64,000 bases of DNA, from positions 11,608,938-11,672,937 of the forward strand of contig NC_065555.1 of NCBI RefSeq assembly GCF_022605725.1. Reading direction: 5' to 3'. The notes under the pieces were generated by a model. That model was not told the DNA's origin. It did not search any database and saw only the letters and a list, made by a program, of their open reading frames with translations. The stretch is from Anthonomus grandis grandis (lineage: Eukaryota > Arthropoda > Insecta > Coleoptera > Curculionidae). Below, in pieces: positions 1-11,835 of this stretch (position 1 is the stretch's first letter; each line of letters begins with the position of its first letter). The translations under genes were made by a program, and so were the position numbers.

Positions 1-571
1 AAGTTCTCTTCATAAAATTTGAATGAATTTATATTTTTCTAATGTTTTTTTAATTCAAACTGTTAGTTAAACTAATTTGAATTAATATGTATGACTCAAA
101 AAAATCATTTCTGAAACCTTGAGGATGATCGAATATCCTTGGTCATAAACCAAAGTGCTTCTTGAACCTGTTTAAAAATTTTGTCATTATTTTCCTTTAG
201 ATATAAAATAAATTAATAAAATCGTGAAAATTTTCAAAGCATTTTGAACCCAAGCCAAGTAAGTGTCCACTATAATTTTGCAACATGAAGCAACGAATCT
301 GGAATGTTACATTTTATTGGGTTGTACCTATCAGCTGTTTAAAAAGACTAATTTTTCACCGAAATAATTTATGATCGCCCATTCAAGTGACCGACTTAAT
401 ATTTGTAGCAGACTTTTTCTACATTCAACATTTTTCAATAATTTGGACATCTTTTCTGATATTGTTTTCAATAAAATGTCACAAATTCTCCATGAAGTGT
501 TGACTGGGATGATCTATATTATAATTTAGGCTATGAAATATAATTTTTTTGGTCATGTGGACCTCATTTCA

Positions 572-1140
572 TGGTAATAAAATCCAGTTTTTTTTAATGT
601 AATTATATATAACAAAATATGCCAGAAAACGCATTCTATTCATATTCAGATGAGCCAGACAGTAATAGACCAAGTTCAGTGCTCATTTCTCTATAGCTAT
701 CCCAGTCTTCTTAAAGAATGGTAATCAAATGTGAGAATGGCATAGTTCTCACATTTGATATACATTGAGAAACATAATTTCCAGATGATTCAGATAGTAT
801 TGGATAAATGGAAAGGCTTAAAGAACGAAGATTTCAATTTTATGTTGCTATTTTAGTAATTAATAAAATTATGTTTTTTTAATGCATTGTACATAATATA
901 CCAATAACATCCAGAAAATCTAGACTGTGATAAAGAAATGAAAAGTTGTTATAGAGAAAAGTTGAGTATTCATCACTATGTCGGCATCCCTCTCTGAGGT
1001 AGTTGAAAGAATCGTAATAAAATTATTTTTTTATGTATAATTGTGCAAAATATTCCAGAAAAATTCAATACTCAGATAATCTAGAGAGTAACAGAGAAAA
1101 ATGACAACATTATATAGGAAAAAGAGGGAAAAACTCATAG
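572..1140. repeat. degenerate tandem array, about 3 units
   Basis: Three similar blocks begin near 572, 853 and 1013. Each runs from an AATAAAATTAT-like start through a T-run, ATGTAATTGTAC-like sequence and an ATATTCCAGAAAA-like core to a CAGATAATC..AGAGAGTAACAGA-like end. Spacing is uneven (about 160-280 bp) and divergence is high, so this is an old repeat array of unknown family. Confidence 0.4.
724..759. repeat. perfect 14-bp inverted repeat (hairpin)
   Basis: ATCAAATGTGAGAA at 724-737 is exactly complementary to 746-759, with an 8-nt loop. No gene or terminator context explains it. It lies inside the degenerate array at 572-1140. Confidence 0.75.
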
Positions 1141-3624
1141 ACCCAAACTAATGACCTCAAATATAGTAATAATCATCAATGCTACAGTAAAAAAAAAAAC
1201 AAAATTAATTCTCATATTTAATTATACGTCCTTGAGCAGTCTGTAAAATGGAAACGTAGACTGCCTAAACAAAATTCATTTTGAATATCCCTTTTTGCCA
1301 ATTGTTAGTTATTTGACATTAAGCTGACCCTCGACCAAACAGCAATTAATTCTAGTTTCTACTAATGAACTCTATGTTCAAGTCTAAGCTCGATTAATCA
1401 CGATAATGTTAAATTTTGATTATCCTTTTGTTTTATCTATAAAACAGGCAATAAATGGGTTTAATTAATTAATCAAGAGTTTTTCATGTATAAAACCCAC
1501 GTTCTCATTGATGTTGACTAAAATAGTTATTTATTTAACAAGTGTGTAAAATGATCCTTTTTTTATGAATGGAAAATTTTCAGTCATTCGCCTACGGCTC
1601 ATGCGACAATTCCCACTTTTTTAGGCACTAGTGCGTCAAAAGTGAAACTATACATCCTGGAAAGTAGGTAAAGTGAGTACTTTACGCCCACTAGTAGAAA
1701 AAAGTTTTTTCAAGATAATTTTTGGTTAAATTTTAGTCGGAATAGCGGTAATAAACTGTAAAAGTCAATACATAAAAATGTCAGTGAACAGTACATTTTA
1801 TATTCAAATAACTCTGTATTGTTATGGCTGTTTTATTTGCATTTTATTTTTTTTCTTCCAATAAAACTGCTCAAAATAATAGCCGGTATTTTAATTTTAC
1901 TGTCAGTAAAAACTAAATTACAATCTTATCATGAAATATAATAATTATTTTTTTAATGTTTTTGTTATGTCATATTTTTTATAGTCGCTATCGCCATGTA
2001 TGAAAACATAAAACCTGAATACTAATTAGCAAATTAAATTCTAATGTTTATTAGCTCGGCAGTTAAAGGCATCTTAATTCTAGACCATTTCTAGGGTAAA
2101 TTTGACAAATGATTAATGGAGTTAGGAATTTCTTTTGTGTTTACTCTTAATCTTTGATGACTTACGAATTTCATCACAAGAATAATGTTCAACTCAGAAT
2201 CAACACAAATGGTTTCCAAACATACATTTTAATTTTACTGTTCTGAAATGACAGTATTGTGTATTTTTTCTCACACAGAAATGTTGAGATGTATATTCGC
2301 TCGTACCTTGAAAGAATTGTTTTTAAATTTAAGCCAATCTGACTTGTCTTTTTTCCTGATATTTCATCCCCTGTAGCAATACAGTGAAGATGTTTCCCTT
2401 ACTGCATGGGAGTTCAGCTGATTATTTCTACGTTTATGTATCCGCCGTTATAAGTGGGAATATTCTTGTTCTGTCATTTTCCGATCCTACCGACTGCGCC
2501 AATTTTAATTATAATTTTGATTATAACGGGTGATAGCCATATAATCAATAGCATTACCTGGTTTAGTTTTTTTGACGGACAAAGCTGGATATTCTAAAAA
2601 TCGAATCCAATAGTGTGTGAGCCGAAATCATCAAGAAATATTTAATTGGACTTTTGCTAGGAAGATTAATTGGATATTTAATCTTAGTGATAGTAAATCT
2701 TAAAATACTGAAAAGCGTCGATCTTGGGTAATCTCTGATGACTAAACCTCGTAAAATATAGAATCATGAACTGTCATAATTTGCAATCGTAGGCAGGAGA
2801 ACATGCACTATTGTGATGCGTTATCAATAACCTTTTATCCGTTAATATGTGACAAAATGATTGAAATAGAGAAATTTATCTGGAATTTTTTTGAAGAAAG
2901 AATTGCAAATATTGGAATTTCTTTGAGGACTAAAGATTAGAAGTCAAAGAAAAGATTAGTAGTTAAAGGAAAAGACTAAACAATAAAGAAGAAAATTTGC
3001 GACATATGTTCAATGATGAAAATTCACATGCATCTATTATAACGCATGGTCAGCTTCAACTTGAACCCATTACTTTTGAATCGAAATCATCGTTCAATAT
3101 TTATTTACAGCATTTGTTTGCTCAAAAGATGAAAAAAATGAGAAGATGAGGATAAATATCATCAGGTCGTTCTTTACCTGGATCATTTAAAAATAGAATG
3201 TTAAACGTCTATAATTTACATTTATGAGCATTGTATATCCAATATTGTGATACACCAGCGCGACCCTTAATTATTATATTGCTAAAAAGTTTAACTAAAG
3301 AAGAACTTTAACTGAAGAGTGAGGACTGACAACCGTTGATTGTGAAAAATCAATTTGACTAAATACCAGTAAATTTCTTTGGTTAAATTCTTTTTCCATA
3401 CCAAGTTGATATTAAAAAACCACGTATTTATAAGCTGACAAAAATCCTTACGCATCCATTGTAAATTATCATCAGTACCAGTTGTGGACCAATATATCCA
3501 ATATTAATTTAAACCAGTTGCATTCATAAGAAAGTCAACTGATGAACCTTAGTCAGAATGGTCCTAAGATGGCTTTTTCAATAGCTTCAGATGGTGTACC
3601 TTTTCCAATGCAAGAAAACCATTA

Positions 3625-6600
3625 GGGTCAATTGGGGTAAATGTAAACTGGGGTAATTGTAGACACATCTAAAATAAGAAACACAACAACATTTAGATTT
3701 CAAATTTGGCGCGAAGCTCACTATTCGAGTCGTGCCGACGTCGGGCGAAGTCGGTTTCCCTCGAAATTTTACTCCTGTTTGTGCTCTTCTTGCATTAGTT
3801 GGCTGATGCAATTTGATGTGTTTGGTGGTTTTATGTTGAATTTCGGCACTGAAGTTTTCGAATGCAAATCATCGAGGTAAGTTAGATATTTCATTTGGAC
3901 ATTGTTATACTATTGTGTTTATTTTACGCCTAAATGTCTGTCGACACATTTTATAATCACTAAAATAATTCAGTGTTTACATTTCCCCCTAATAAATTTA
4001 TTCTTGGGGGAAATGTATACACACTTTTGGGGTAATTGTAAACATAATAAAATTAGTGTCTCGCCGATAATTTATGTAAAATAAGTAATTTGTTTGTCTT
4101 GTTGCAGTGTAAAGATGCCTCGTACTTATGTAAGGAAAAAAGAAGCACCTTCTTATACAACTGAAGATGTTGCCGTTGCAGATGTCCAAAATAAAAATAA
4201 AACGTATCGTCAAGCAGAAACGTTCTATGGCGTTTCCAGATCAGTTATTTACCACAGGATAGGAGGAAGAAAGACTCCATTAAATGTGACAAAGGCTGGA
4301 CGTTCCCAAGTTTTATCCTCAGATATAGAAAATAAAATAGTGAAATGTTTATTGGCACGTACTGCGATGGGTCTACCATGTGACAAAGCAGAACTTAGAC
4401 AACTGGTTGGAGAGTATGTTAATGCAAAAGGTTTAAGAACACCATTTAAAAATGGAGTATCGGGAGAAGACTGGTACTACTCATTCATGAGAAGACATCC
4501 TGAACTGTCTTTTAAGAAACCGGAACATTTGCAAAAACTGCGGAAGGATGCTAGAAAACCTGAGATCGTCTACCATTTTTTTGATGACCTGAAAAGAATC
4601 ATTGATGAAAATAATTTAGATGATAAAGGAAGCTTTATTTTTAATGCTGACGAGTCAGGTTTTAATAATGATCCCTATCGTATTAGGGCAATTGGAGAGA
4701 AAGGAAAGGCCCTGTGCCGGATATCTGAAGGCTCTGAAAGAGAGTCGACGACAGTCTTAGGATGTGTTTCTGCCGATGGAAAAGCACTTCCACCGCTCAT
4801 CGTATTCAAGGGAGCTGGAGTTCAGGCTCGTTGGACTTCCAGTAGCGCCTATCCAGGAACTCTATATGCGGCCTCCACTAATGGATGGATGGAGGAGCCG
4901 CAATTTTTCCAGTGGTTTACGACAGGGTTTATACCTCACATTAAAGATTTAAGAACTTCCCAAAACCTTCTAGATCAAGCAGCTCTACTGTTGTATGATG
5001 GTCACAGCAGTCATATGAGCGTCAGAATTATTGAAGAGGCAATGCACAACAATATTATTTTGATAAAGTTTCCAAGCCATCTTACGGATAAGCTTCAGCC
5101 TTTGGACAAGTGTGTCTTCGGACCCTTAAAGGTGAACTGGAATAAACAATTGGTGAAGTTTAGTAAGGAACAAATGGGACGAGGGTGTGGACGGCTAACT
5201 AAGGAAAAATTTACCGAATTACTTGGCAAGAGTCTATGGTTTCTAGCAATACTATATCTGGATTTAAAAATACTGGCGTATACCCAGTTGATCGAAACAA
5301 ATTCCCACAAAATGAATTTACACCAGAAGACTTGGCCAAATACGAAGCTGCCCTCAAAGCTCCGAAATCTGTAACATCCGATGCAATTATTATCCAACCA
5401 GTATCCTCTAAATCAACTGTTGTTGCAATTTCTGAACCAAACCCACTTCTACCCACGGTCGACGATCAAATGCCTTCAACTTCGTCATGTTGTAGTCAAC
5501 ATCATTCAGTGTCATCAGCTGAACGCCGACAGCAGCCTTCTACATCGTCAACTGACTACCAAAAATTATTAGTGGCATCTACTCATAGTCCACAATCATC
5601 GACGTCATCGTTTATCAGTAAATCGACAGAAATTACCAACATTTTCTTGCCACTCACCCGCCGTGAAGATATTGTTGAAGAGAAAAAAACTAGTCATACC
5701 GAGATTAAAGCAACAAAGATATGGAGAGGTATTAACAACCAACCAAGTCTTGGAAAGACTAAGAGAAGCAGAAGAGAAGAAGAAAAATAAAGGAACAAAA
5801 AGGCTAATCCGAAAACGGACAACAAAAAGTTAGAGCCGAAATTTAAAAAAATGAGAAGTGAACCAGTTGCAGAGACGGAAAGTGCTGATGAATAAGTCTA
5901 GGCGATACTGATGATGAAATAGATTAGGCAGAACCGAAAAAACAAGATATAGAGCTTAAAACAGTCGAGTGTTCAGGCTTCTCCACAGGGAAATTTATTC
6001 TTGTGCAGTTCAAAGGTGGAAAGAGAAAGACTACTCGTTTTAAATATGTGTGTTTAATTGAAGCTGTGGATGAAAAACTAACGGAAATCAAAGTGACTGG
6101 TCTTAAATCCTGGGATGCATCAAAAATGCTTTTCAACATTGTTAAAACTGATGTTAGTTATATAACCTTGAATCAAATCATTGGTGTGCTTCCTGATCCT
6201 GGCATTCAAATGAAGGGAGAGAGAATACTATACAATTTTCCAGTTCCTGTTTATGAGCAAAACTAATTTTTTATACCTATAATATTATTATAATTACATA
6301 CTTAGAATAAATTTCTTTTATTAGCGTTCTCAAAAATAGTTTAGTTTTAGTTAAAATAAACAGAACTGTTGGAAAATATTTACGTTTATCTCGATTTTTC
6401 ATTTATATTGCAAGCAAAACCTTTAAGGTCACATTATTTTGGGGTAAATGTATATAAACACGACTTATATCAAAAAATATTTTGCTACACAGCGACTTTA
6501 TATAGTTCGTTTACATTTGCCCCAGATTTTTTTCTGGTATAGTAAATGTGTCAAGAGGTGCTTGTTTACAATTACCCCTAAAGAGTAGGGGCAAATGTAA

Positions 6601-6803
6601 ACGGACAAGCATGTTGAATATATTTTTTTTATCTTATGTATCTATGTGACTTGTAATTACAGAAAATCACTAGTAATTATCAAAGAAGATACTATGAGCT
6701 ATGTGTCTGCTAATTTAAATATATAACATAATGCGTGATGTCCACAAAAATCGTTTAGCAAGTCAAAACATTAAATATCGTCCACAATTACCCCAATTGA
6801 CCC
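3625..6803 (+). mobile_element. pogo/Tigger-like DNA transposon, full length by its ends
   Basis: The element starts GGGTCAATTGGGGTAA at 3625 and ends with the inverse copy at 6803, flanked by TA at 3623-3624 and 6804-6805, the target duplication expected for pogo/Tc1-type elements. Both ends carry extra copies, in both orientations, of a GGGGTAAATGTAAAC-like unit: near 3639 and 3649, 4013-4045, 6441, about 6515, 6572 and 6587. They look like subterminal transposase-binding sites. A 5' leader intron is likely (GTAAGT at 3877, acceptor AG at 4106-4107). The single coding region is broken. The insertion interrupts an older mariner relic. Confidence 0.85.
4115..6266 (+). pseudogene. pogo-like transposase, frameshifted
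   Basis: The ATG at 4115 begins MPRTYVRKK. Next come a pipsqueak-type helix-turn-helix (TYRQAETFYGVSRSVIYHR), a second DNA-binding segment around EDWYYSFMRRHP, and a DDE_1 nuclease fold. The likely catalytic Asp residues are in FNADESGF, LLYDGHSSH and LQPLDKCVFGPLK; I count 35 residues between the second and third. The frame breaks near 5228-5236 and resumes in another frame with SGFKNTGVYP, running to a stop at 5790. A further broken stretch joins a C-terminal domain (about 5985-6266, GKFILVQFKGGKR to VPVYEQN) of the kind common in insect pogo-like proteins. Without the frameshifts it would be a transposase cutting at TA sites. As it stands it is almost surely inactive. Confidence 0.85.
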
Positions 6804-6805
6804 TA

Positions 6806-7030
6806 AACAGGAATGCCAAATCAGTGACTTGGCCTCCTGTATCACCTTATCTAAATCCTTTAGATATTTTGAAGAAACAAAAACTTTGGTTATGTTAATT
6901 CATTTGACCATTAGAAAGAATTAATTTTCATTCACAAGAAATATGCACAAATGTTGCAACATTCTGAAGAGTCCAACGATCTTTAAATTGTAAGGATTGA
7001 ATAGGATCTCGAATAGAACTGAGGAATGCA
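6806..7030 (+). pseudogene. Tc1/mariner transposase C-terminal relic
   Basis: A + strand reading gives WPPVSPYLNPLDIL, which matches the WPPRSPDLNPLDFFLWG region holding the third catalytic Asp in IS630/Tc1/mariner transposases. A decayed tail follows and resembles the usual C-terminal end of that family. Upstream sequence of the relic is expected before 3623, because the pogo-like element at 3625-6803 sits directly against it. The coding sequence has stops and frameshifts. Confidence 0.55.
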
Positions 7031-7174
7031 CTGAAACGTCATATTAATATAATGTAATGAGAGTTATATTGTTCGGAAAATAATTTTTTTGACACTATCT
7101 ACAGCGTGGTTGAACTTTTATTTATTGTTTTCAACGTTTCGATTTACATTAAGTTCGTCCCCAGGACATGCGTA

Positions 7175-8760
7175 TTACACCGGGCTCATATCTTTCATCA
7201 TTGTCTCCCTTCATTTTGTTTGATTCTTAAATAATGGTCTTTTGCCAGTATCATGCAGATAGTTCTATTTAATTCTTCTTTTTCTAAATGTAAGTCATGT
7301 TTATTTTGTATTAAAAAAGTATCTAATTTCCCGGTTTTTTTATTACCCAAACTAAAACTAAAACACTTAAATGCGTTTGCTCTTTAATGTTATATTATTC
7401 GTTTCTATTTCTCAACTTTTAGCATGTAACGGGCGGTGCCTTCAATAATTGTACCTAAGTTGCGAGATACTGAAAAAATGTAGATAATAATATGTAAATT
7501 TTTAATATGAACGACCTTTGAGAGAGCTGGTTGGTCGATTTGGTAAGCACCTTTTAATATACAATTGGCACTACGTATGTTTTTCTAAACGTGCCTTGTA
7601 CATTGATCACGTGTTGTACTTCGCCATGTAACGGCACTTATAATCGGAGAATAATAAGGAACTGTTTCTTTGTTTTTACTGCTGTTGTAACACGTTTTAA
7701 GCGCTTAAGAAAATACACGGAGTGGGGATCACGTACCTCTTTATGTAATTATTATATTCGAAAACACCATTAAAGGTGTAGCCAGCTTCAGTAATGTTAA
7801 AAAACTTTTTTCGAAATAATGTTGCAAGCAATTCGTGGTTAATTAGTTAAAATATCTAGTTTATTCTAAGACTTTTTGTTTTCATTACTTTGTTATTTAT
7901 TGGCAGGCGAATTGCGAAAAAGTAAAAGTTTATATCATTAACTATCAGTAAATACCGTTTAATCTTGTAATGCTTATAATAAACAGGTCAATATTTCCAT
8001 GAATTAGCAAAGATTTCCATGAACTAACAAGAAACAAAATATTAATTTGATAAAATAAAATTATTGATTGTGAATCTGCTCAAAAAAAGAAGCGATGAAA
8101 AAATGAAAAAAAATTGAAATGAATCAGCATAATGGAAGTATGCGCTTAAATAACCATAATAAATATTTAACAAAGAGATTTACAGTTACTGAAGTGGTGC
8201 TTATCAAGTTGACATGGAATAGTATACACAAGAACCACAAAGAGACAATCGGGTTTATCAGGATAGCACATCACTAAATTACGAATTGTGATGAAAAGAC
8301 AATTAAGTGATTACGTATCAAATTTTCTTTAAGGAGATTAACATGTTAACGTCTTCCAATAGGTGTCACTAGTAAAGAAGGTGATACAAATCTATTGACT
8401 CATGGAAACATAGTGCGCCGCCCAGTACTTTCAGCGATCCACTATGTTGGTTCTTTCCACACCACTTCTATTTAGAATTAAGCTTGAAAAGGAATGACTA
8501 GAAAAAGAAAGATATTTCAACTCTTTCTGATCGTTAAAAATAAGGATGGAAAAGGGTCATTTGAAGTATATTTTCTTCAACGCACCTTAGTAAATACAGG
8601 AAGAGAAAAGACACTCATAAAAATAGACAAAGAAGAAAATACCCTATCTCAGAAATAAAGATTCATTCAAGGATTCATTTCTGAGATGAGTTTCCTTCAT
8701 AGAAAACGATATCATAGTCTGTCGTTTCGGATTTAGGTTTAATATAATAAAATATAAATC
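7175..8760. other. non-coding stretch, nothing recognised
   Basis: I see no supported gene here. The stretch just before it (7125-7175, minus strand) carries one copy of the CGAAACGTTG hairpin motif described under the findings. Confidence 0.4.
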
Positions 8761-8799
8761 AGGGTCTCTATAGAAGAATGTTCATTCCCACAGGTGTTC

Positions 8800-9960
8800 C
8801 ACAGTCCAATATTTTTTCATTTTTCTCTTTGTCAATCAGCTTTAGCTGAAGTTTCTTTCTACATTCACTGAGCTTCTTTAGATTTTGTTCAATTGGTCTC
8901 GTCGCACAAGCATCTCCCCGTATGACTAGAAACATGGAAACATGGATTGTCTCATATGGTAGAAAACTATGAATCCTATGACTCAATCCCCATATTGGTT
9001 GGGTAGGGTCCTAATTTACATCAATGAAGGGAACAAATTAAAGACATTTTCGGAATGATGTATTTTCTTCTTTGTCTATCTTTTTGCCAATGAGCATCAC
9101 TTGGGATGCTTTCATACATCTACCCGTATGACTGACATTTATTTCGGCATGGCCATGATTTGGGTTGCGACTTCTCCTAACTGGGGTATATTTCTTCCTC
9201 TTGCATTTATTGAACTATATTTTTTTAATTACTGCTCTATATTTTTTTCAAATTATACTTTTTCCTAAGTATTTTTACCAATCAGCAAGAGTTGGATGTC
9301 TTTCTTTTTCTATTTATTAAACTTTTTATGTATTGCCTCTAATTGCACACAAGGTTTTGCCGATATGATTGAATATATGTTCAGCGTATTCAATCACCTA
9401 ATGTCCATATCGTTTGCCTTTGAGATGTGCTTTAATGACTGTGTCAATGATGTATTTTTCATTTATCTTTTTACCATTTAGCATTACCTGGGGTTTCTTT
9501 ATTGTTCTACATTCAATGAACTTCGATACATTTTGTTCAATTGGTCTCTTCGCGTAAGCGTCTACCGCTATGCCTAGAAACATGGAAACATACATCGTCT
9601 CGTCAGTTGGATTAGGTTGTAATTTATATTAATGAACGGAACAAATTAAAGACTTTTCCAAAATGCACTATTTTCTTCTTCGTCTATCTTCTTGCTAATG
9701 AGTATCACTTGGGATGCCTTCATTCCAGTAATGACACTATGTAAAGCATTAAATTAGATGAAAATAATGTGACAGAATGGAATGTGGTTTTCATACCACA
9801 TTTTCTATGTAGTATAATAGTATGATACACCTTTCATTTGTTTTTTTTTGTACCAATCAGCATGAGTTGGGATAATTTTTTCTTTCGCATTTACTAAACG
9901 TTTCATTTACTTTAGTTAACCCATTTGCATAAGCATTGACTAAAAAAAAATCCAAGCATT
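8800..9960. repeat. degenerate tandem array of about 200-bp units
   Basis: About six diverged units start near 8825, 9077, 9277, 9470, 9690 and 9850. They share a TTTTTACCAATCAGCAT-like block, a GGGATGTTTCTTTCT-like block, TTCAATTGGTCTCTTCGC and, in some, CTAGAAACATGGAAACAT. On the minus strand the best two units can be read as similar short peptides (SMFLVIRGDACATRPIEQN and SMFLGIAVDAYAKRPIEQN), but no long frame is kept. Origin is unknown: a satellite-like array or a duplicated, decayed piece of coding DNA. Confidence 0.55.
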
Positions 9961-10320
9961 GCCACGGCTTCCATGCAGATTCCATTTTTTTTTGTTCAAA
10001 ACTGAAACCATTTCAATTACATTTGTTCGTAGTTTAGCCACTCACTGTAGAAATGCTGATTGTCGTACCAGTGCATGATACAGTAGTTTGTTCAAAGGAC
10101 GAATAACAATGTGAGTTTATATTAAACATTTCTACAATGAGACATGATTTTTATTATAATAATCATTAGGCAATTTTTGACTGTGGCACTGTTGGGTTTA
10201 CATGTCAACGTTTCGATATCTCTATGACTTCTACATAAAACAGATAATCTGCATCTGTAAATTCAAAAAGAAAAGTTAAGAAAAAAATTACTTGATAATG
10301 TGAGTTTGATTATCTTTTAA

Positions 10321-10356
10321 ACTGATAATAACACTTATAATAGTGTTATTATCAGT
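10321..10356. repeat. perfect 15-bp inverted repeat (hairpin)
   Basis: ACTGATAATAACACT at 10321-10335 is exactly complementary to 10342-10356, with a 6-nt TATAAT loop. It lies in non-coding DNA with no other recognised structure. Confidence 0.8.
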
Positions 10357-11125
10357 GTAAGAGAAAGCTTACGCCATAAAATTAGATTTTTTTTCATTAA
10401 GAAGCCAATAATTACTGCTAAGGAACCAGTTAACGACTAAATCTCTCTCTCTTTTTTGTAACAAAAATGTTGATTTATTTTATCCAATTGTCGTAGGACC
10501 ATTATTATAGTCAGTATCTAGTAAATGTGACTTAAAAACTAGACAAACTATTTTTTTTTATTATCATTGTATAATAATGTATTTGGGTGATAATTTTGAT
10601 AGTTGTTTTTAAAGATGAAAAGGAGTGAGTTTGGATGGTGCGTAACTAGATATGAATTGTATAGAAATAGATATTCGACAATTTTCTCTTAAAAATTAGA
10701 CTAAAAAGTCTTTTTTTATTAAAGTCAATGTCCTAAAAGTCTTAATGCCCCAAAAATCCCATGAGGTATGTAGATGTTTGCTTCGACTGGTTTGATTTCA
10801 GTAATCAGTTCCAACAATATTTAATATTTTTGAGTAATATAATTAAATTAAAATTGCTTCATAATGTAGTTATTGTTAATAGTACTAACACTAACTACAA
10901 AAATTGTTGGGAGTGACTATCTTAACTTAACAGCAATGCTTCCGCCCATTTATGCATAGTATTAAGCACACGTTTAATTCCTAGCGTATTTCATATAATA
11001 GGTTCAGAAGAGTCAACTATTCGCTCTCTTAAATCTTCTAAAATTATTAACGAGGGTCTTACAAGTAAAATCTATATTGTTGTGACGAATTCATAATGAG
11101 TTACTTATTTTGTTGGGTATTGTCA

Positions 11126-11449
11126 CTTATAGTAAAAATCAGAGAAGAAAGAAAATTAGAAAATACTATCTCATACACTCAAATATAGAAAAGAAAGAAG
11201 AAAATAGACTTATTCACGCATTTAAAAGAAATATGAACTTACATCTTTAACGATACCTTTCGTTATATTTAATTTAAGTTGAATAAGTTTTAAATAAAAT
11301 AATTTACTTGAGGTGTAATAGATTTTTTTATATACCCAAGAGCTGAGGCTTAATCTATTAATTAAACGAGCTCAGACATCTCTTTTTCTTCTTCTTTTTA
11401 ATATTTGAGCGTATGAGATAGTATTTTCTAAATTGATTTTTACTGTGAG
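11126..11449. mobile_element. MITE-like foldback element
   Basis: The outer parts form an imperfect inverted repeat of about 60 bp. TAGAAAATACTATCTCATAC near 11157 is matched in reverse near 11417-11436, and the pairing continues outward through AGTAAAAATCA and inward through CTCAAATAT and an AAGAAGAAAA run. No coding capacity lies between the arms. This layout fits a non-autonomous DNA element; I could not fix its family or target duplication. Confidence 0.6.
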
Positions 11450-11835
11450 GGTTTTATACACTAGATTTTTAAGGTGCCTCCATAAAAAGGAATCTAAAAT
11501 GTTAAATCAGGGGATCTTGCTGGCCATTGCTGAGGCCACTATCCAAACCGTAATTGTTGTTGAATACCCACAGAAGATTGTTATGGAAATCTTGAATAAC
11601 ATTCCGTGACAAATTTGTTCAAAAAATATCAACCTAATTACGCCAAACAATTTGATGAGAAATATTATTTAGAGATTTAGCGATCTTCTTCGTACTCGTT
11701 TCAGGATGCTTTTAGATTTCTTGCAGCACTACAGTTTCAGGAGTGTTTACAGTTCCAGTTCATCCTTTCGGAGTACCTATCTTCAAACTACCAATTTCAC
11801 TAAGTTTGTTCTTTCCACATAAATGCGTCTGCCTT
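11450..11835 (-). pseudogene. Tc1/mariner-type transposase fragment
   Basis: The minus-strand reading contains a decayed WPARSPDL-like block followed by FLWRHLKNLVY-like sequence, the region of the third catalytic acidic residue in IS630/Tc1/mariner transposases. There are many stops and frame changes, and no intact ends were identified. It is one of several relics of this superfamily in the window. Confidence 0.5.

Larger units (their letters stand above)
1..3600. other. non-coding stretch upstream of Ptp10D coding exons
   Basis: I see no convincing host exon, tRNA or rRNA here. The sequence is AT-rich and carries a degenerate tandem array (572-1140), a perfect hairpin (724-759) and a weak foldback (about 1625-1696, arms sharing a CACTAGTG core). 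It is probably first-intron or 5'-flanking DNA of Ptp10D, because the first visible coding exon at 13340 starts at a splice acceptor rather than at an ATG. Confidence 0.5.

Noticed and set aside
3902..4084. Small open frame on the + strand
   Set aside because: It lies in the predicted leader intron of the pogo-like element and overlaps its subterminal repeats, with no protein-like composition.
7591..7773. 60-codon open frame
   Set aside because: It starts only with a non-ATG or chance start, has no recognisable motif and no supporting context.
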